A stretch of 64,000 bases of DNA from Microvirga aerophila (GTDB lineage Bacteria; Pseudomonadota; Alphaproteobacteria; Rhizobiales; Beijerinckiaceae): NCBI RefSeq assembly GCF_003332305.1, contig NZ_QOIO01000003.1, forward strand, positions 1-64,000, written 5' to 3'. Numbering within the stretch: the first letter of the stretch is position 1; every line of letters begins with the position of its first letter. Below the pieces are notes generated by a model. That model made no database searches and was not told the DNA's origin. It was given only the letters and a program-made list of their open reading frames with translations. Below, piece by piece: positions 8,013-20,014 of this stretch. The position numbers were made by a program, and so were the translations under genes.

Positions 8013-8914
8013 GCGCCAGCATCATCGACGGAAAGGCTTATGCGGCGGGTTTGCGGGCTCGCATCACCGATGCGGTCGGCGACATGGCGCAACAGGGGGC
8101 GACGCCGGGGCTTGCCGTGGTGATCGTCGGCGAGGATCCGGCCAGTCAGATCTACGTGAAGAACAAGGCGCGCCAGACCGTCGAGGTGGGCATGCGCTCC
8201 TTCGAGCATGTGCTGCCAGCCTCCACCAGTGAGGCCGAGCTGCTGAGCCTCGTGGCTGGGCTCAACGCCGATCCGGCCGTGGACGGCATCCTCGTGCAGC
8301 TGCCCCTGCCAAGGCAGATCGACGCCCAGAAGGTGATCGAGGCCATCGATCCCGCCAAGGACGTGGACGGCTTCCACCCCATCAATGCCGGCAAGCTGAT
8401 GACCGGCGTGCCGGGCCTCGTCTCCTGCACGCCTTTGGGGTGCCTGTTGCTCATCCAATCCGTCCAGCGGGATCTCGCGGGTCTCAATGCGGTGGTGCTC
8501 GGCCGGTCCAACATCGTCGGCAAACCCATGGCCCAGCTCCTTATCGGGCAGAGCTGCACGGTGACGGTGGCCCATTCGAAGACCCGCGACCTGCCGGAGG
8601 TCTGCCGCGAGGCCGATATCCTTGTGGCGGCTGTCGGACGGCCTGAAATGGTGCGGGGCGATTGGATCAAGCGGGGCGCCATCGTGGTGGATGTGGGCAT
8701 CAACCGGGTGCCGAATCCTTCGTCCGGGGAGGGCAAGACCCGCGTCGTCGGCGACGTGGCCTATGCGGAGGCGTCAGCCGTGGCCTCCGCCATCACGCCA
8801 GTGCCCGGCGGCGTCGGGCCGATGACCATCGCTTGCCTGCTGCGTAACACGCTTGAGGCCGCGTGCCTCCGTCGCAGCCTGCCGATGCCATCCCTCGACG
8901 TCCGTTTGGCGTAA
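8009..8914 (+). CDS. folD: Methylenetetrahydrofolate dehydrogenase / cyclohydrolase
   Basis: This 301-residue bifunctional enzyme interconverts 5,10-methylene-, 5,10-methenyl- and 10-formyl-tetrahydrofolate with NADP in the cytosol. The catalytic Lys lies in YVKNKAR (about residue 53). The substrate loop is [10 protein letters not shown]. The nucleotide-binding signature is [14 protein letters not shown], and [13 protein letters not shown] closes the domain. Length is usual for the family. It overlaps the upstream DUF167 gene by four bases, so one transcript with yggT is likely. It ends only four bases from a convergent LysR gene. Confidence 0.96.
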   Translation: MSASIIDGKAYAAGLRARITDAVGDMAQQGATPGLAVVIVGEDPASQIYVKNKARQTVEVGMRSFEHVLPASTSEAELLSLVAGLNADPAVDGILVQLPLPRQIDAQKVIEAIDPAKDVDGFHPINAGKLMTGVPGLVSCTPLGCLLLIQSVQRDLAGLNAVVLGRSNIVGKPMAQLLIGQSCTVTVAHSKTRDLPEVCREADILVAAVGRPEMVRGDWIKRGAIVVDVGINRVPNPSSGEGKTRVVGDVAYAEASAVASAITPVPGGVGPMTIACLLRNTLEAACLRRSLPMPSLDVRLA

Positions 8915-8918
8915 TCGC

Positions 8919-9806
8919 TCACGCGCCTTTTCTCAGGTGCTCGACCAACTGCCGCGCCGACGACGGCAAGTCCTTCAAGGCACGGATGCACAGGGTCAGG
9001 TCGCGGGCTGCCCATGGGTCCTCCAGGCTGACCACGGCGATTGCCATGGTTCTGGCTGCCCGCTGCGCGGTGGTCTCCGGCACGATACCGAGGCCGACGC
9101 CCGCCTCCACCATACGGCACACGGCATCGAAGCTGCGCAGTTGAACCCGCAGGCGTAAGGGGCGACCGATGCGGCCCGCCTTGTCGGCGAGGAAGCGCTG
9201 CAGGGCGCTCGCCCGGTCGAGCCCCACGAAATCATGCTCCAGCACTTCCGCGAAGGCGATGCTGCCCTTGGCCGCGAGTGGATGCCCCTTTGGCGCAACC
9301 AGCACGAACCGATCGCTGCGGAACGGATAGGTCTCCAGCCGCCCCGTGTCGACGGTGCCTGCCACGATGCCCAGATTCCCCACGCCCTCGGCGATCAGGC
9401 CCACGATCTCGTCGCTCAGGCGTTCCTCCAGGTCGATGCTGACCTGCGGATGCTCGGCCAGGAAGGCGCTCAAGGCCTCGGGCAGGAACTCGGTCAACGC
9501 ATTGGTGTTGGAGAGAATGCGGATCTGGCCCGCAAGGCCGCCCGTGTAGGTGCCCAGGTCCTCGCGCAGGCGCTCGGCCTGGGCCAGCATGGCGCGGGCG
9601 TGTTGAAGAAGGGTGCGTCCGGCGGGCGTAGGGACAACGCCCTGGCGGTTGCGCAACAAAAGAGGAGCGCCGAGCGACTTTTCCATGTTCCGGATCCGAG
9701 TGCTAGCCGCCCCCAGAGCCAGATGGGCCCGCTCCGCACCATGGGTGATGCTTCCCGCCTCGACCACATGGCGGAAGAGGCTTAAATCCGTCAGGTCGAA
9801 TTGCAT
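8919..9806 (-). CDS. LysR-family transcriptional regulator
   Basis: This 295-residue protein has the N-terminal winged HTH (about 3-62: DLSLFRHVVEAGSITHGAER, then LGAASTRIRNMEKSLGAPLL) and a LysR substrate-binding domain (about 90-290). It is divergent from sdhC with about 200 bases between. LysR proteins often control a divergent gene, but control of sdh is not shown here. The effector is unknown. Confidence 0.9.
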   Translation of the reverse strand: MQFDLTDLSLFRHVVEAGSITHGAERAHLALGAASTRIRNMEKSLGAPLLLRNRQGVVPTPAGRTLLQHARAMLAQAERLREDLGTYTGGLAGQIRILSNTNALTEFLPEALSAFLAEHPQVSIDLEERLSDEIVGLIAEGVGNLGIVAGTVDTGRLETYPFRSDRFVLVAPKGHPLAAKGSIAFAEVLEHDFVGLDRASALQRFLADKAGRIGRPLRLRVQLRSFDAVCRMVEAGVGLGIVPETTAQRAARTMAIAVVSLEDPWAARDLTLCIRALKDLPSSARQLVEHLRKGA

Positions 9807-10010
9807 AAACGATCCTTCGTCATTCGCGAAGGTAGATGAGAATTATTACAAATTGTACAAGTCCAAACCTTAAGGCAGACTTCGCGTCTGACGAAGCATG
9901 CCTTTTGTAAACCAGGATCGCACGAGGCGCATTGCGGTGTTGCGGCGCTTCAGATACGAACCATTCCAAACTAGGCGCGACGTTCGTGTCGCCGATCAGG
10001 AGTCTACGCC

Positions 10011-10406
10011 ATGGCTGAGGCGAAGGTGGCCCCGAGGCCCTTGTCCCCGCATCTTCAGGTCTATCGCTGGTCATGGACGATGGCCATGTCGGTTGCTCAC
10101 CGTATCTCGGGCATGGCGCTGTATGGGGGCATTGCGCTCTTCGCGATCTGGCTGGTGTCCCTGGCCGCTGGCCCCACGGCCTTCGACCGGGTGCAGTGGT
10201 TCTTCGGCTCGCCCCTCGGGATCCTGATCCTGTTCGGCTACACCTGGATTCTCATGCACCACATGCTGGGCGGCGTGCGGCACCTCGTATGGGATTTCGG
10301 GCACGGCATGGAGCCTGCCCAACGCATCAACATGGCCCGCTTCACCCTCGTCGGCTCGGTCATCCTGACGGTGCTGATCTGGGTCGTCGCCTTCGTGGCG
10401 TTCTAA
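10011..10406 (+). CDS. sdhC: Succinate dehydrogenase cytochrome b556 subunit
   Basis: This 131-residue membrane anchor has three helices. It carries the SdhC signature PLSPHLQVYRWSWTMAMSVA followed by HRISG, and a haem-ligand His in HHMLGGVRHLVWD. It binds haem b with SdhD and forms the ubiquinone pocket of complex II in the inner membrane. An AGGAG site precedes the ATG. It is the first gene of sdhCDAB, with 13 bases to sdhD. Confidence 0.95.
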   Translation: MAEAKVAPRPLSPHLQVYRWSWTMAMSVAHRISGMALYGGIALFAIWLVSLAAGPTAFDRVQWFFGSPLGILILFGYTWILMHHMLGGVRHLVWDFGHGMEPAQRINMARFTLVGSVILTVLIWVVAFVAF

Positions 10407-10419
10407 AGGAGACAGGCTC

Positions 10420-10836
10420 ATGGTCGACAACAGACCCGATACCCGCGTTTCCATGCGCACCCCGCTCGCCCGCGTGAAGGGCCTCGGCGCCTCCGGGCAC
10501 GGGGTGGAGCATTGGTGGCTTCACCGCATGACGGCGGTATCCAACGTCCCGCTCATCATCGCCTTCGTGATCATCGTGGCGGCGCTCGCCGGCAGCGACT
10601 ACGCCCGGGCGATCGACATCATCTCCCACCCGCTGGTGGCGATCATCCTCATCCTGGCGGTCATCTCGGTGACGAACCACATGCGCCTGGGCATGCAGAT
10701 CGTCATCGAGGATTATGTCCACGACAAGGGCTACAAGATCGCTGCCGTCATCGCGAACAACTTCTACGCCGTGATCATCGCGATCGCGTGCCTCTACGCG
10801 ATTCTCAAGGTCAGCCTCGGCCGGATCCTGATTTAA
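10420..10836 (+). CDS. sdhD: Succinate dehydrogenase membrane anchor subunit
   Basis: The 138-residue product has three hydrophobic segments. The start carries [20 protein letters not shown], typical of alphaproteobacterial SdhD. The second helix region ends in [19 protein letters not shown], with the conserved His-x-x-x-G-M-Q-x-x-x-E-D-Y motif of the haem/quinone site. It pairs with SdhC. The RBS AAAGGAGA is just upstream. It lies between sdhC and sdhA in one operon. Confidence 0.95.
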   Translation: MVDNRPDTRVSMRTPLARVKGLGASGHGVEHWWLHRMTAVSNVPLIIAFVIIVAALAGSDYARAIDIISHPLVAIILILAVISVTNHMRLGMQIVIEDYVHDKGYKIAAVIANNFYAVIIAIACLYAILKVSLGRILI

Positions 10837-10847
10837 GGAACAACATC

Positions 10848-12671
10848 ATGGCTCAAGGAACGAACGGCGCCGCCGTCAACGGCAAGGCCTATACCATCGT
10901 TGATCACACCTTCGACGTGGTGATCGTGGGCGCGGGCGGCGCGGGCCTGCGCGCCACCGTCGGCTGCTCGCAGGCTGGTCTTCGCACCGCTTGCATCACC
11001 AAGGTGTTCCCGACCCGCTCGCACACGGTCGCGGCGCAGGGCGGCATCTCCGCGTCGCTCGGCAACATGGGCCCGGACGACTGGCGCTGGCACATGTACG
11101 ACACCGTCAAGGGATCGGACTGGCTCGGCGATCAGGACGCCATCGAATATCTCTGCCGCAATGCGCCGGCAGCCGTCTACGAGCTGGAGCACTGGGGCGT
11201 TCCCTTCTCCCGCACGGATGAGGGCAAGATCTACCAGCGCCCATTCGGCGGCATGACCACCGATTACGGCAAGGGCACCGCCCAGCGCACCTGCGCGGCC
11301 GCCGACCGCACGGGCCACGCGATCCTGCACACGCTTTACGGGCAGGCAGTCCGCAACCAGACCAACTTCTTCATCGAGTACTTCGCCCTCGACCTGATGA
11401 TGGACGATTCCGGCCGCTGCATCGGCGTCGTTGCCCTCAACCAGTCGACCGGCGAAATCCACCGCTTCCGCGCCCACATGACGATCTTGGCCACGGGCGG
11501 CTACGGGCGCGCCTATTTCTCGGCGACCTCGGCCCATACCTGCACGGGCGATGGCAACGCCATGGTGCTGCGGGCGGGCCTGCCGCTCCAGGACATGGAG
11601 TTCGTGCAGTTCCACCCGACCGGCATCTACGGCGCGGGCTGCCTCATCACCGAGGGCGCGCGGGGCGAAGGTGGCTATGTGACGAACTCCGAAGGCGAGC
11701 GCTTCATGGAGCGCTATGCGCCCTCCGCCAAGGATCTTGCCTCCCGTGACGTGGTGTCCCGCGCCATGACCATGGAGATTCGGGCTGGTCGCGGCGTCGG
11801 CAAGAACAAGGACCACATCTACCTGCACCTCGACCATCTCGACCCGAAGATCCTGCACGAGCGCCTGCCGGGCATCTCGGAGAGCGCCAAGATCTTCGCG
11901 GGCGTCGACGTGACCAAGGAGCCGATCCCGGTTCTGCCGACCGTCCACTACAACATGGGCGGCATCCCGACGAACTATCATGGCGAGGTGCTGACGCTCA
12001 AAAACGGCAACCCGGATACGGTGGTGCCGGGCCTGATGGCGCTGGGCGAAGCGGCCTGCGTGTCGGTGCACGGCGCGAACCGCCTCGGCTCCAACTCGCT
12101 CATCGACCTCGTGGTGTTCGGCCGCGCAGCCGGCCTTCGCTGCGCCGAGATCCTGACGCCCAACGAAAAGCACACGGACCTGCCCAAGGGCGCGGACGAG
12201 CTCGCCCTCTCGCGTCTCGACAAGTTCCGCTACGCCAACGGTTCCACGCCGACCGCGGAGCTGCGCCTCGAAATGCAGAAGACCATGCAGAACAACTGCG
12301 CGGTGTTCCGCACCGGCGAGGTGTTGGAAGAAGGCAAGCAGCTCATCCACAAGGTCTGGAACGGCGCGGCCGACGTGCGGGTGACGGACCGCTCGCTGAT
12401 CTGGAACACGGACCTGATCGAGACCCTCGAATTCGATAACCTCATCGGGCAGGCGGTCGTCACCATGGAAAGCGCGGCCAACCGCCAGGAATCCCGCGGC
12501 GCCCATGCCCGTGAGGACTTCCCGGACCGTGACGACAAGAACTGGATGAAGCACACCCTGTCCTGGCTCGACGACACCTCTCACAAGGTAAGCGTCGATT
12601 ACCGGCCCGTGCACACCTACACGATGTCCAACGAGATCCAGTACATCGAGCCCAAGGCCCGCGTGTACTAA
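10848..12671 (+). CDS. sdhA: Succinate dehydrogenase flavoprotein subunit
   Basis: The 607-residue catalytic subunit oxidises succinate to fumarate. The FAD-binding site is [13 protein letters not shown] (about 24-36). His59 in [10 protein letters not shown] is the expected covalent FAD attachment. Active-site and FAD-domain motifs include [20 protein letters not shown] and [11 protein letters not shown]. The frame stays open upstream through sdhD, but the ATG at 10848 has a ribosome site (AAGGAAC) and gives the usual family length. It starts 12 bases after sdhD. Confidence 0.97.
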   Translation: MAQGTNGAAVNGKAYTIVDHTFDVVIVGAGGAGLRATVGCSQAGLRTACITKVFPTRSHTVAAQGGISASLGNMGPDDWRWHMYDTVKGSDWLGDQDAIEYLCRNAPAAVYELEHWGVPFSRTDEGKIYQRPFGGMTTDYGKGTAQRTCAAADRTGHAILHTLYGQAVRNQTNFFIEYFALDLMMDDSGRCIGVVALNQSTGEIHRFRAHMTILATGGYGRAYFSATSAHTCTGDGNAMVLRAGLPLQDMEFVQFHPTGIYGAGCLITEGARGEGGYVTNSEGERFMERYAPSAKDLASRDVVSRAMTMEIRAGRGVGKNKDHIYLHLDHLDPKILHERLPGISESAKIFAGVDVTKEPIPVLPTVHYNMGGIPTNYHGEVLTLKNGNPDTVVPGLMALGEAACVSVHGANRLGSNSLIDLVVFGRAAGLRCAEILTPNEKHTDLPKGADELALSRLDKFRYANGSTPTAELRLEMQKTMQNNCAVFRTGEVLEEGKQLIHKVWNGAADVRVTDRSLIWNTDLIETLEFDNLIGQAVVTMESAANRQESRGAHAREDFPDRDDKNWMKHTLSWLDDTSHKVSVDYRPVHTYTMSNEIQYIEPKARVY

Positions 12672-12685
12672 GGAAGAACTCAACA

Positions 12686-13468
12686 ATGGCTCAGTTCACG
12701 CTTCCCAAGAACTCCAAATACACCGAAGGCAAGTCCTGGCCGAAGCCGGCCGGGGCTACCAACCTTCAGGAATTCCGCATCTACCGCTGGAATCCGGACG
12801 ATGGCGCAAACCCGCGCATCGACACCTACTACGTCGACCGGGACGATTGCGGCCCGATGGTGCTCGACGCCCTGATCTGGATCAAGAACAACGTCGACTC
12901 GACCCTGGTCTTCCGCCGCTCCTGCCGCGAGGGCATCTGCGGTTCTTGCGCCATGAACATCATGGGCGGCAACACGTTGGCCTGTACACTCGGCATCGAC
13001 GATTGCGACGGTGGCGCCATCAAGATTTATCCGCTGCCGCACATGCCGGTGCTGAAGGATCTGGTGCCGGATCTCACGAGCTTCTTTGCCCAGCACGCCT
13101 CCATCGAGCCCTGGCTGCACACCCAGACGGCGGAGCCCGAGACCGAATGGCGCCAGACCCCCGAGGAGCGCCAACAGCTCGACGGCCTCTACGAGTGCAT
13201 CCTGTGCGCCTGCTGCACCACGTCCTGCCCGAGCTACTGGTGGAACGGGGACCGCTTCCTGGGTCCTGCGGCGCTCCTGCAGGCCTATCGCTGGCTCATC
13301 GACAGCCGTGATGAATCCACGGGCGAGCGCCTCGACAACCTTCATGATCCCTTCCGGCTCTACCGCTGCCACACGATCATGAACTGCGCCAACACCTGCC
13401 CCAAGGGGCTGAACCCGGCGAAGGCCATCGCCGAGATCAAGAAGATGATGATCGCGCGGGTCGTCTAA
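12686..13468 (+). CDS. sdhB: Succinate dehydrogenase iron-sulfur subunit
   Basis: This 260-residue electron-transfer subunit carries all three cluster motifs. The [2Fe-2S] ligands are C80, C85, C88 and C100 ([10 protein letters not shown]...C). The second and third sets are [16 protein letters not shown] (about 171-186) and [17 protein letters not shown]. It passes electrons from SdhA to quinone. It is the last gene of sdhCDAB. A 9-bp inverted repeat about 45 bases downstream could end or stabilise the transcript. Confidence 0.97.
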   Translation: MAQFTLPKNSKYTEGKSWPKPAGATNLQEFRIYRWNPDDGANPRIDTYYVDRDDCGPMVLDALIWIKNNVDSTLVFRRSCREGICGSCAMNIMGGNTLACTLGIDDCDGGAIKIYPLPHMPVLKDLVPDLTSFFAQHASIEPWLHTQTAEPETEWRQTPEERQQLDGLYECILCACCTTSCPSYWWNGDRFLGPAALLQAYRWLIDSRDESTGERLDNLHDPFRLYRCHTIMNCANTCPKGLNPAKAIAEIKKMMIARVV

Positions 13469-13511
13469 GCCGAATTTATGCCTAGCGCGCCTCAGGCGTT
13501 CTAAAGTAACA

Positions 13512-13539
13512 CTCCGGGCAGAACGATCATTGCCCGGAG
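13512..13539 (+). terminator. Hairpin downstream of sdhB (terminator-like)
   Basis: CTCCGGGCA at 13512-13520 and TGCCCGGAG at 13531-13539 are perfect complements around a 10-base loop. No T-run follows, so intrinsic termination is uncertain. The position fits the 3' end of the sdh operon. The TTG start of the next gene lies only seven bases later. Confidence 0.4.
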
Positions 13540-13545
13540 CCTCCG

Positions 13546-14073
13546 TTGCCTGCCCTTATTGCCCTACTCACAGCCCTCGGGGCAGCCGCCTTTTGGTTCT
13601 ATCGCCTAAGGGACGCCGGACGCGCGGCTTTCGATGTCATCGACTCCGCCCAGCGCATCCGGGGCATCTACCGACGCAAACGCTTCCTGAGCAAAGCCGA
13701 AAGCTCCCCCATCGCGTCAGTCGACGATCCGGCTGCGGCCGCGGCCGCCATGCTGATCGCCCTGGCGGCCTCCCGCGGGCGCCTCAGCCTGGCCGCCGAG
13801 ACTGCCATCAAGCACGAGATGCAGACCACCATGGATCAGACGAACGTTGACGAGGCCTTCACGTTCGCCCGATGGGTCGCCGATCACGCCAATGACCCAG
13901 GCGATCTGACCTTGAGGTTCGCAAAGCTCTGGATGAACACCCTGCAGCCCTCCGAGCGGAGCGACCTTCACGCCATGGCGTGTCGCATCGCTGCCGTGGA
14001 TGGAGATCCTACCGATCTTCAGACCGGGTGCCTGCGGGCCCTCCAGATGCGTCTCGGCTTGACTCGCGCCTGA
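13546..14073 (+). CDS. Hypothetical protein with N-terminal membrane segment
   Basis: This 175-residue product starts at TTG (13546). It has an N-terminal hydrophobic helix (PALIALLTALGAAAFWFY). A helical domain follows, with AMLIALAASRGRLSLAAETA and a later ACRIAAVDGDPTDLQ segment. The pattern faintly recalls TerB-type helical proteins, but no metal-binding residues convince me. It is a single gene after sdhB on the same strand. Function is unknown. Confidence 0.65.
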   Translation: MPALIALLTALGAAAFWFYRLRDAGRAAFDVIDSAQRIRGIYRRKRFLSKAESSPIASVDDPAAAAAAMLIALAASRGRLSLAAETAIKHEMQTTMDQTNVDEAFTFARWVADHANDPGDLTLRFAKLWMNTLQPSERSDLHAMACRIAAVDGDPTDLQTGCLRALQMRLGLTRA

Positions 14074-14141
14074 TTACTGCCATTTCACGGTACCCGATTG
14101 AGACCACCGGGACCGGAGTCCCGTAACACAATGAGGATGAG

Positions 14142-14732
14142 ATGAGTCGTCACGGTTATGCCCTTGCTGCCACTCTCTGCGCGGTTCTGGCGCTCGGCGC
14201 ATGCTCATCCGCCCGCATTGGCGGCTCGCCCATCCGCAGTGCCGCTGCGGCGCCGGCCCCACTGGAGGCGGAGCCCGTCGAGGCCGTGCCTACGGGCCCT
14301 ATCTCGTCGGCTCCGCTGCCTCCGGTCGAGGGCCAGCCGCTGCCTCCCGTAGCGGGCGCGCCCATGCCTACGCCCGGCGGGACCGACGTGGCAGGCCTGC
14401 CTCCCGCGGCCGCACCGGCTCCGATCGCGCCCGCTGCGCCCGCGGCTCCTGCGAGCCGCACCGCCATGGTGGGCAATTGGACGGCACGCGACGCCTCAGG
14501 TGGATCGTGCCGGGTCCAGCTCTCAAGCGCGCCCGCTCTCGACCTCTACAAGGCCTCTGCCAGCGGCTGCTCGAACCAGGACCTGTCCAGGGTCAATGCC
14601 TGGGACTACCGTAATGGTGAGGTCTATCTCTACCAGACCGGCGGCGCCGTCGCGGCGCGTCTGCGCGGCTCCTCCGGGTCCCTCAGCGGCGTCCTGGCTA
14701 AATCCGGCGCGCCTCTGTCCTTGGGGCGATAA
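14142..14732 (+). CDS. AprI/Inh-family lipoprotein (metalloprotease-inhibitor-like)
   Basis: The 196-residue product has a lipoprotein signal: LAATLCAVLALGAC, with the lipid-carrying Cys at about 21. A long Pro/Ala-rich linker follows (about 30-105). A C-terminal Inh-type beta-barrel ends it (about 110-196), beginning MVGNWTARDASGGSC and holding two cysteines. Inh proteins block secreted serralysin-type proteases in the periplasm. In Hyphomicrobiales the domain is widespread without such a protease nearby, so the true target is open. Confidence 0.78.
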   Translation: MSRHGYALAATLCAVLALGACSSARIGGSPIRSAAAAPAPLEAEPVEAVPTGPISSAPLPPVEGQPLPPVAGAPMPTPGGTDVAGLPPAAAPAPIAPAAPAAPASRTAMVGNWTARDASGGSCRVQLSSAPALDLYKASASGCSNQDLSRVNAWDYRNGEVYLYQTGGAVAARLRGSSGSLSGVLAKSGAPLSLGR

Positions 14733-14773
14733 GGGATTTGCGCTCCGACGATGAGGAGGTTATCGGTCAATCC

Positions 14774-15967
14774 GTGACCGAAGCTCGCCTCCTTCATCCC
14801 CACTCCATCACCGCACGCTACGACGCCCTCGTGGCCGCCGAGGCAATCGAGCGCGACCCCGCACAGGTCGCTCTTCTGCGGCGGCTCGAGACCCTGGCCG
14901 AGAGCCTGAACGGCTACCGTCTCTCGCGCAAGGCCAGCGCCCTCGGCTGGCTGTTCGGCAAGCGCAATCCCGCGCCTCCCAAGGGCCTCTACGTCTGGGG
15001 CTCGGTCGGGCGTGGCAAGACCATGCTCATGGACCTGTTCTTCGAGGCCCTGCCGGTCCATCGCAAGCGCCGGGTCCATTTTCACGCGTTCATGTCCGAT
15101 GTGCACGAGCGCATCCATCAGTGGCGGCAGAAGCTGAAGAACGGGGACGTGCGGGGTGACGATCCCATTGCGCCGGTGGCCGAGGCTCTGGCGCAGGAGG
15201 CCTGGGTCCTGTGCTTCGACGAGTTCGTCGTCACGGACATCGCCGATGCGATGATTCTCGGGCGTCTCTTCACGGCGCTTTTCGGGCATGGGGTCGTGGT
15301 GGTCGCCACTTCCAACGTGGAGCCGGACCGGCTCTACGAGGGCGGGCTCAACCGCTCCCTCTTCCTGCCTTTCATTGCGCTGCTCACGGAACGGATGGAT
15401 GTCGTCCGGCTCGATTCACGCACGGACTTCCGCCTGGAAAAGCTCGCGGGCAGCCCGGTCTTCCATACGCCTGCGGACAGCGCCGCGCACGAGGCGCTGA
15501 GCGGAGCCTTTCGGCGGCTCACCGGCCGCACGGAGGGGCGGCCCATGACGCTGACCGTCAAGGGCCATCCGGTGGAAATTCCCCAGGCGGCTGGTGGGGT
15601 TGCGCGGTTCACCTTCGCGGATCTCTGCTCACAACCCCTCGGGGCCGCCGATTACCTGGCCATCGCGGATGAGTTCCACACGATCATCCTCGAGGACATT
15701 CCCCGCATGGGGTTCGATCGCCGCAACGAGGCGAAGCGTTTCATCACCCTCATCGACACGCTCTACGACGTCCATGTGAAGCTCTTGGCCTCCGCCGAAA
15801 CCGAGGTTCACGACCTCTATCATGCGGAGACGGGGCGTGAGGTCTTCGAGTTCGACCGCACCGTCTCGCGCCTCATCGAGATGCGTTCCGAGGAGTATCT
15901 CGGCCAGCCGCATGGTCGGCCGGACTCCGCCAGTTCAGGCCAGTCGACCGGCCTGGTCGAAACATGA
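14774..15967 (+). CDS. zapE: AFG1/ZapE-family ATPase
   Basis: The protein has about 397 residues. A Walker A motif is at GSVGRGKTMLM (about 77-85), followed by FHAFMSDVHERIHQWR. Walker B is at LCFDEFVVTDIADA. These are diagnostic for the ZapE/AFG1 family of division- or mitochondria-associated AAA+ proteins. The frame opens at a TTG (14738). The GTG at 14774, after an AGGAGGT site at 14754-14760, is my preferred start, with spacing somewhat long. The stop overlaps the TetR start (ATGA), implying coupled translation. Confidence 0.88.
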   Translation: MTEARLLHPHSITARYDALVAAEAIERDPAQVALLRRLETLAESLNGYRLSRKASALGWLFGKRNPAPPKGLYVWGSVGRGKTMLMDLFFEALPVHRKRRVHFHAFMSDVHERIHQWRQKLKNGDVRGDDPIAPVAEALAQEAWVLCFDEFVVTDIADAMILGRLFTALFGHGVVVVATSNVEPDRLYEGGLNRSLFLPFIALLTERMDVVRLDSRTDFRLEKLAGSPVFHTPADSAAHEALSGAFRRLTGRTEGRPMTLTVKGHPVEIPQAAGGVARFTFADLCSQPLGAADYLAIADEFHTIILEDIPRMGFDRRNEAKRFITLIDTLYDVHVKLLASAETEVHDLYHAETGREVFEFDRTVSRLIEMRSEEYLGQPHGRPDSASSGQSTGLVET

Positions 15968-16596
15968 AGCGCCCGCGGGGCAGTCTCTCACGGTTCCAAG
16001 ACACGGCAACGCCGGCTGACAGCCGCCTTTTGGCGATCGCAGACGACCAGCTGAAGCGCCTGGGCCCTAAGCAGGTCACGGTGGTGGCCATCGCGGATGC
16101 GGCCGGAATGACCCATGCGAACGTCTATCGGTATTTCCCATCCAAGGCGGCCCTGATCGATGCGGTGGCGGGCCAATGGCTTAAAGCCCTAGAGACACGG
16201 ATCGCCGACATCGCCGATGCGCCCGACCCCGCCGACGACAAGATGGAGCGGCTGATCCAGGCTTGGTCCCAGACCCACCGGGACCTGCTCACCCAGAACC
16301 GGCATCTCTTCGACGTGTACTGCACGGCTACCGAAACCTCCCGCGCGCTCATACGAAAGCACCGCACCCGCATGCGCCAGCTCATCGAACGGGTGATCGA
16401 CGAAGGGATCGCCACGGGAAAGTTCGAGCCGCGCGACCGGGAGAAGGCGCTAGCCTACGTGAGCGATGCGGCTTACCGTTTCATCAATCCGCTCGCCATC
16501 CGGCTCGACGCGGAGGTGCCGCGCGACGTCCTGGACCTGCGCTTGGCCATTACAGTCCGGGTTATTCTGCGGGCCTTGGCGGATGGAATAATATAA
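15964..16596 (+). CDS. TetR-family transcriptional regulator
   Basis: This 210-residue protein has the N-terminal TetR HTH (about 35-70: VAIADAAGMTHANVYRYFPS, then KAALIDAVAG). A ligand-binding helical domain of the TetR_C type follows. It overlaps the upstream AFG1-family gene by four bases, so the two are co-translated. The ligand and target are unknown. Autoregulation of this two-gene unit is possible. Confidence 0.9.
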   Translation: MKRPRGSLSRFQDTATPADSRLLAIADDQLKRLGPKQVTVVAIADAAGMTHANVYRYFPSKAALIDAVAGQWLKALETRIADIADAPDPADDKMERLIQAWSQTHRDLLTQNRHLFDVYCTATETSRALIRKHRTRMRQLIERVIDEGIATGKFEPRDREKALAYVSDAAYRFINPLAIRLDAEVPRDVLDLRLAITVRVILRALADGII

Positions 16597-16767
16597 TGGA
16601 AGTTACAGAATGAGATTTTTGTAACAGGAAAATTCCTGACGCTGTTTACCACCTAAGATACTGAAATAACGAAACAAACGGAAGTATGGCTCCAGCCCGG
16701 CACGGCCGCTAGCCCGTAAACCCTTGAGCTTTAACCTTTTGCTGGCTTGAACGAGGCTTATTTCTGA

Positions 16768-17787
<1,020 letters not shown>

Positions 17788-17805
17788 ACGCATTCAGGCA
17801 CAACG

Positions 17806-17835
17806 GTCCCGGAGGCGCTCGAGGCGCGCCGGGAC
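17806..17835 (+). repeat. Inverted repeat between mdh and sucC
   Basis: GTCCCGG at 17806-17812 pairs with CCGGGAC at 17829-17835. An inner GGCGC/GCGC(C) can extend the stem. No T-run follows. It sits 18 bases after the mdh stop and before the sucC ribosome site, so it may tune read-through or mRNA stability. Confidence 0.4.
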
Positions 17836-17853
17836 GACGGAAGAGAAAAGCTC

Positions 17854-19053
<1,200 letters not shown>

Positions 19054-19065
19054 GGTTTCGAGCTG

Positions 19066-19953
19066 ATGTCCATCCTGATTGACAAGAACACCAAGGTCAT
19101 CTGCCAGGGCTTTACCGGCAAGAACGGCACCTTTCACTCCGAGCAGGCGATCGCCTACGGCACCAAGATGGTCGGCGGCACCTCGCCCGGCAAAGGCGGC
19201 TCCACGCACCTGAACCTGCCCGTCTTCGACACGGTCATGGAAGCGCGCGAGAAGACGGGAGCCGACGCCTCCGTGGTGTACGTTCCGCCTCCGGGCGCGG
19301 CGGACGCCATCTGCGAGGCCATCCAGGCCGAGATCCCGCTTATCGTGTGCATCACCGAAGGCATTCCGGTGCTCGACATGGTGCGTGTGAAGCGCTCTCT
19401 CGAGGGTTCCAAGTCGCGCCTCATCGGCCCGAACTGCCCCGGCATCGTGACGGCGGGTGAATCAAAGATCGGCATCATGCCGGCCAACATCTTCAAGCCC
19501 GGCTCGGTGGGCATCGTGTCCCGCTCGGGCACGCTCACCTACGAGGCTGTGTTCCAGACCACCAACGAAGGCCTCGGCCAGACCACAGCGGTGGGCATCG
19601 GCGGCGATCCCGTGAAGGGCACCGAGTTCATCGAGATGCTCGACATGTTCCTGTCGGACCCCAAGACCGAGTCAATCGTCATGATCGGCGAGATCGGCGG
19701 CTCCGCAGAGGAAGAGGCCGCCGAGTTCATCGCCCGCGAGGCCAAGAAGGGCCGCAAGAAGCCAATGGTGGGCTTTATTGCAGGCCGCACCGCTCCTCCC
19801 GGTCGCCGCATGGGCCATGCCGGCGCCATTATCTCCGGCGGCAAGGGCGGCGCGGAAGACAAGATCGCCGCCATGGAGGCGGCGGGCATCCGCGTCTCGC
19901 CGTCTCCGGCACGCCTTGGAAAAACCTTGGTCGAGGTTCTCAAGGCCCGATAA
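19066..19953 (+). CDS. sucD: Succinyl-CoA synthetase alpha subunit
   Basis: This 295-residue subunit binds CoA and carries the phospho-histidine. The CoA fold starts [18 protein letters not shown]. The ligase loop is GPNCPGIVT. The power-helix region is [11 protein letters not shown]. The active His lies in [13 protein letters not shown] (about 250). Length is standard. It is tightly linked to sucC upstream. A 9-bp hairpin lies between it and sucA. Confidence 0.97.
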   Translation: MSILIDKNTKVICQGFTGKNGTFHSEQAIAYGTKMVGGTSPGKGGSTHLNLPVFDTVMEAREKTGADASVVYVPPPGAADAICEAIQAEIPLIVCITEGIPVLDMVRVKRSLEGSKSRLIGPNCPGIVTAGESKIGIMPANIFKPGSVGIVSRSGTLTYEAVFQTTNEGLGQTTAVGIGGDPVKGTEFIEMLDMFLSDPKTESIVMIGEIGGSAEEEAAEFIAREAKKGRKKPMVGFIAGRTAPPGRRMGHAGAIISGGKGGAEDKIAAMEAAGIRVSPSPARLGKTLVEVLKAR

Positions 19954-19959
19954 GCCACA

Positions 19960-19986
19960 GGCCGCCTCGGTCACGCTGAGGCGGCC
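19960..19986 (+). repeat. Hairpin between sucD and sucA
   Basis: GGCCGCCTC at 19960-19968 and GAGGCGGCC at 19978-19986 form a perfect 9-bp stem with a nine-base loop. No T-run follows, so it is more likely a stabiliser or partial terminator inside the operon than its end. sucA begins 28 bases later. Confidence 0.5.
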
Positions 19987-20014
19987 CTACCGTTCATTTG
20001 GATAGACATTTGCC

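Noticed and set aside
10833..12686. 617-residue open frame antisense to sdhA
   Set aside because: It mirrors sdhA codon bias, has no family motif and no ribosome site. It is a high-GC shadow.
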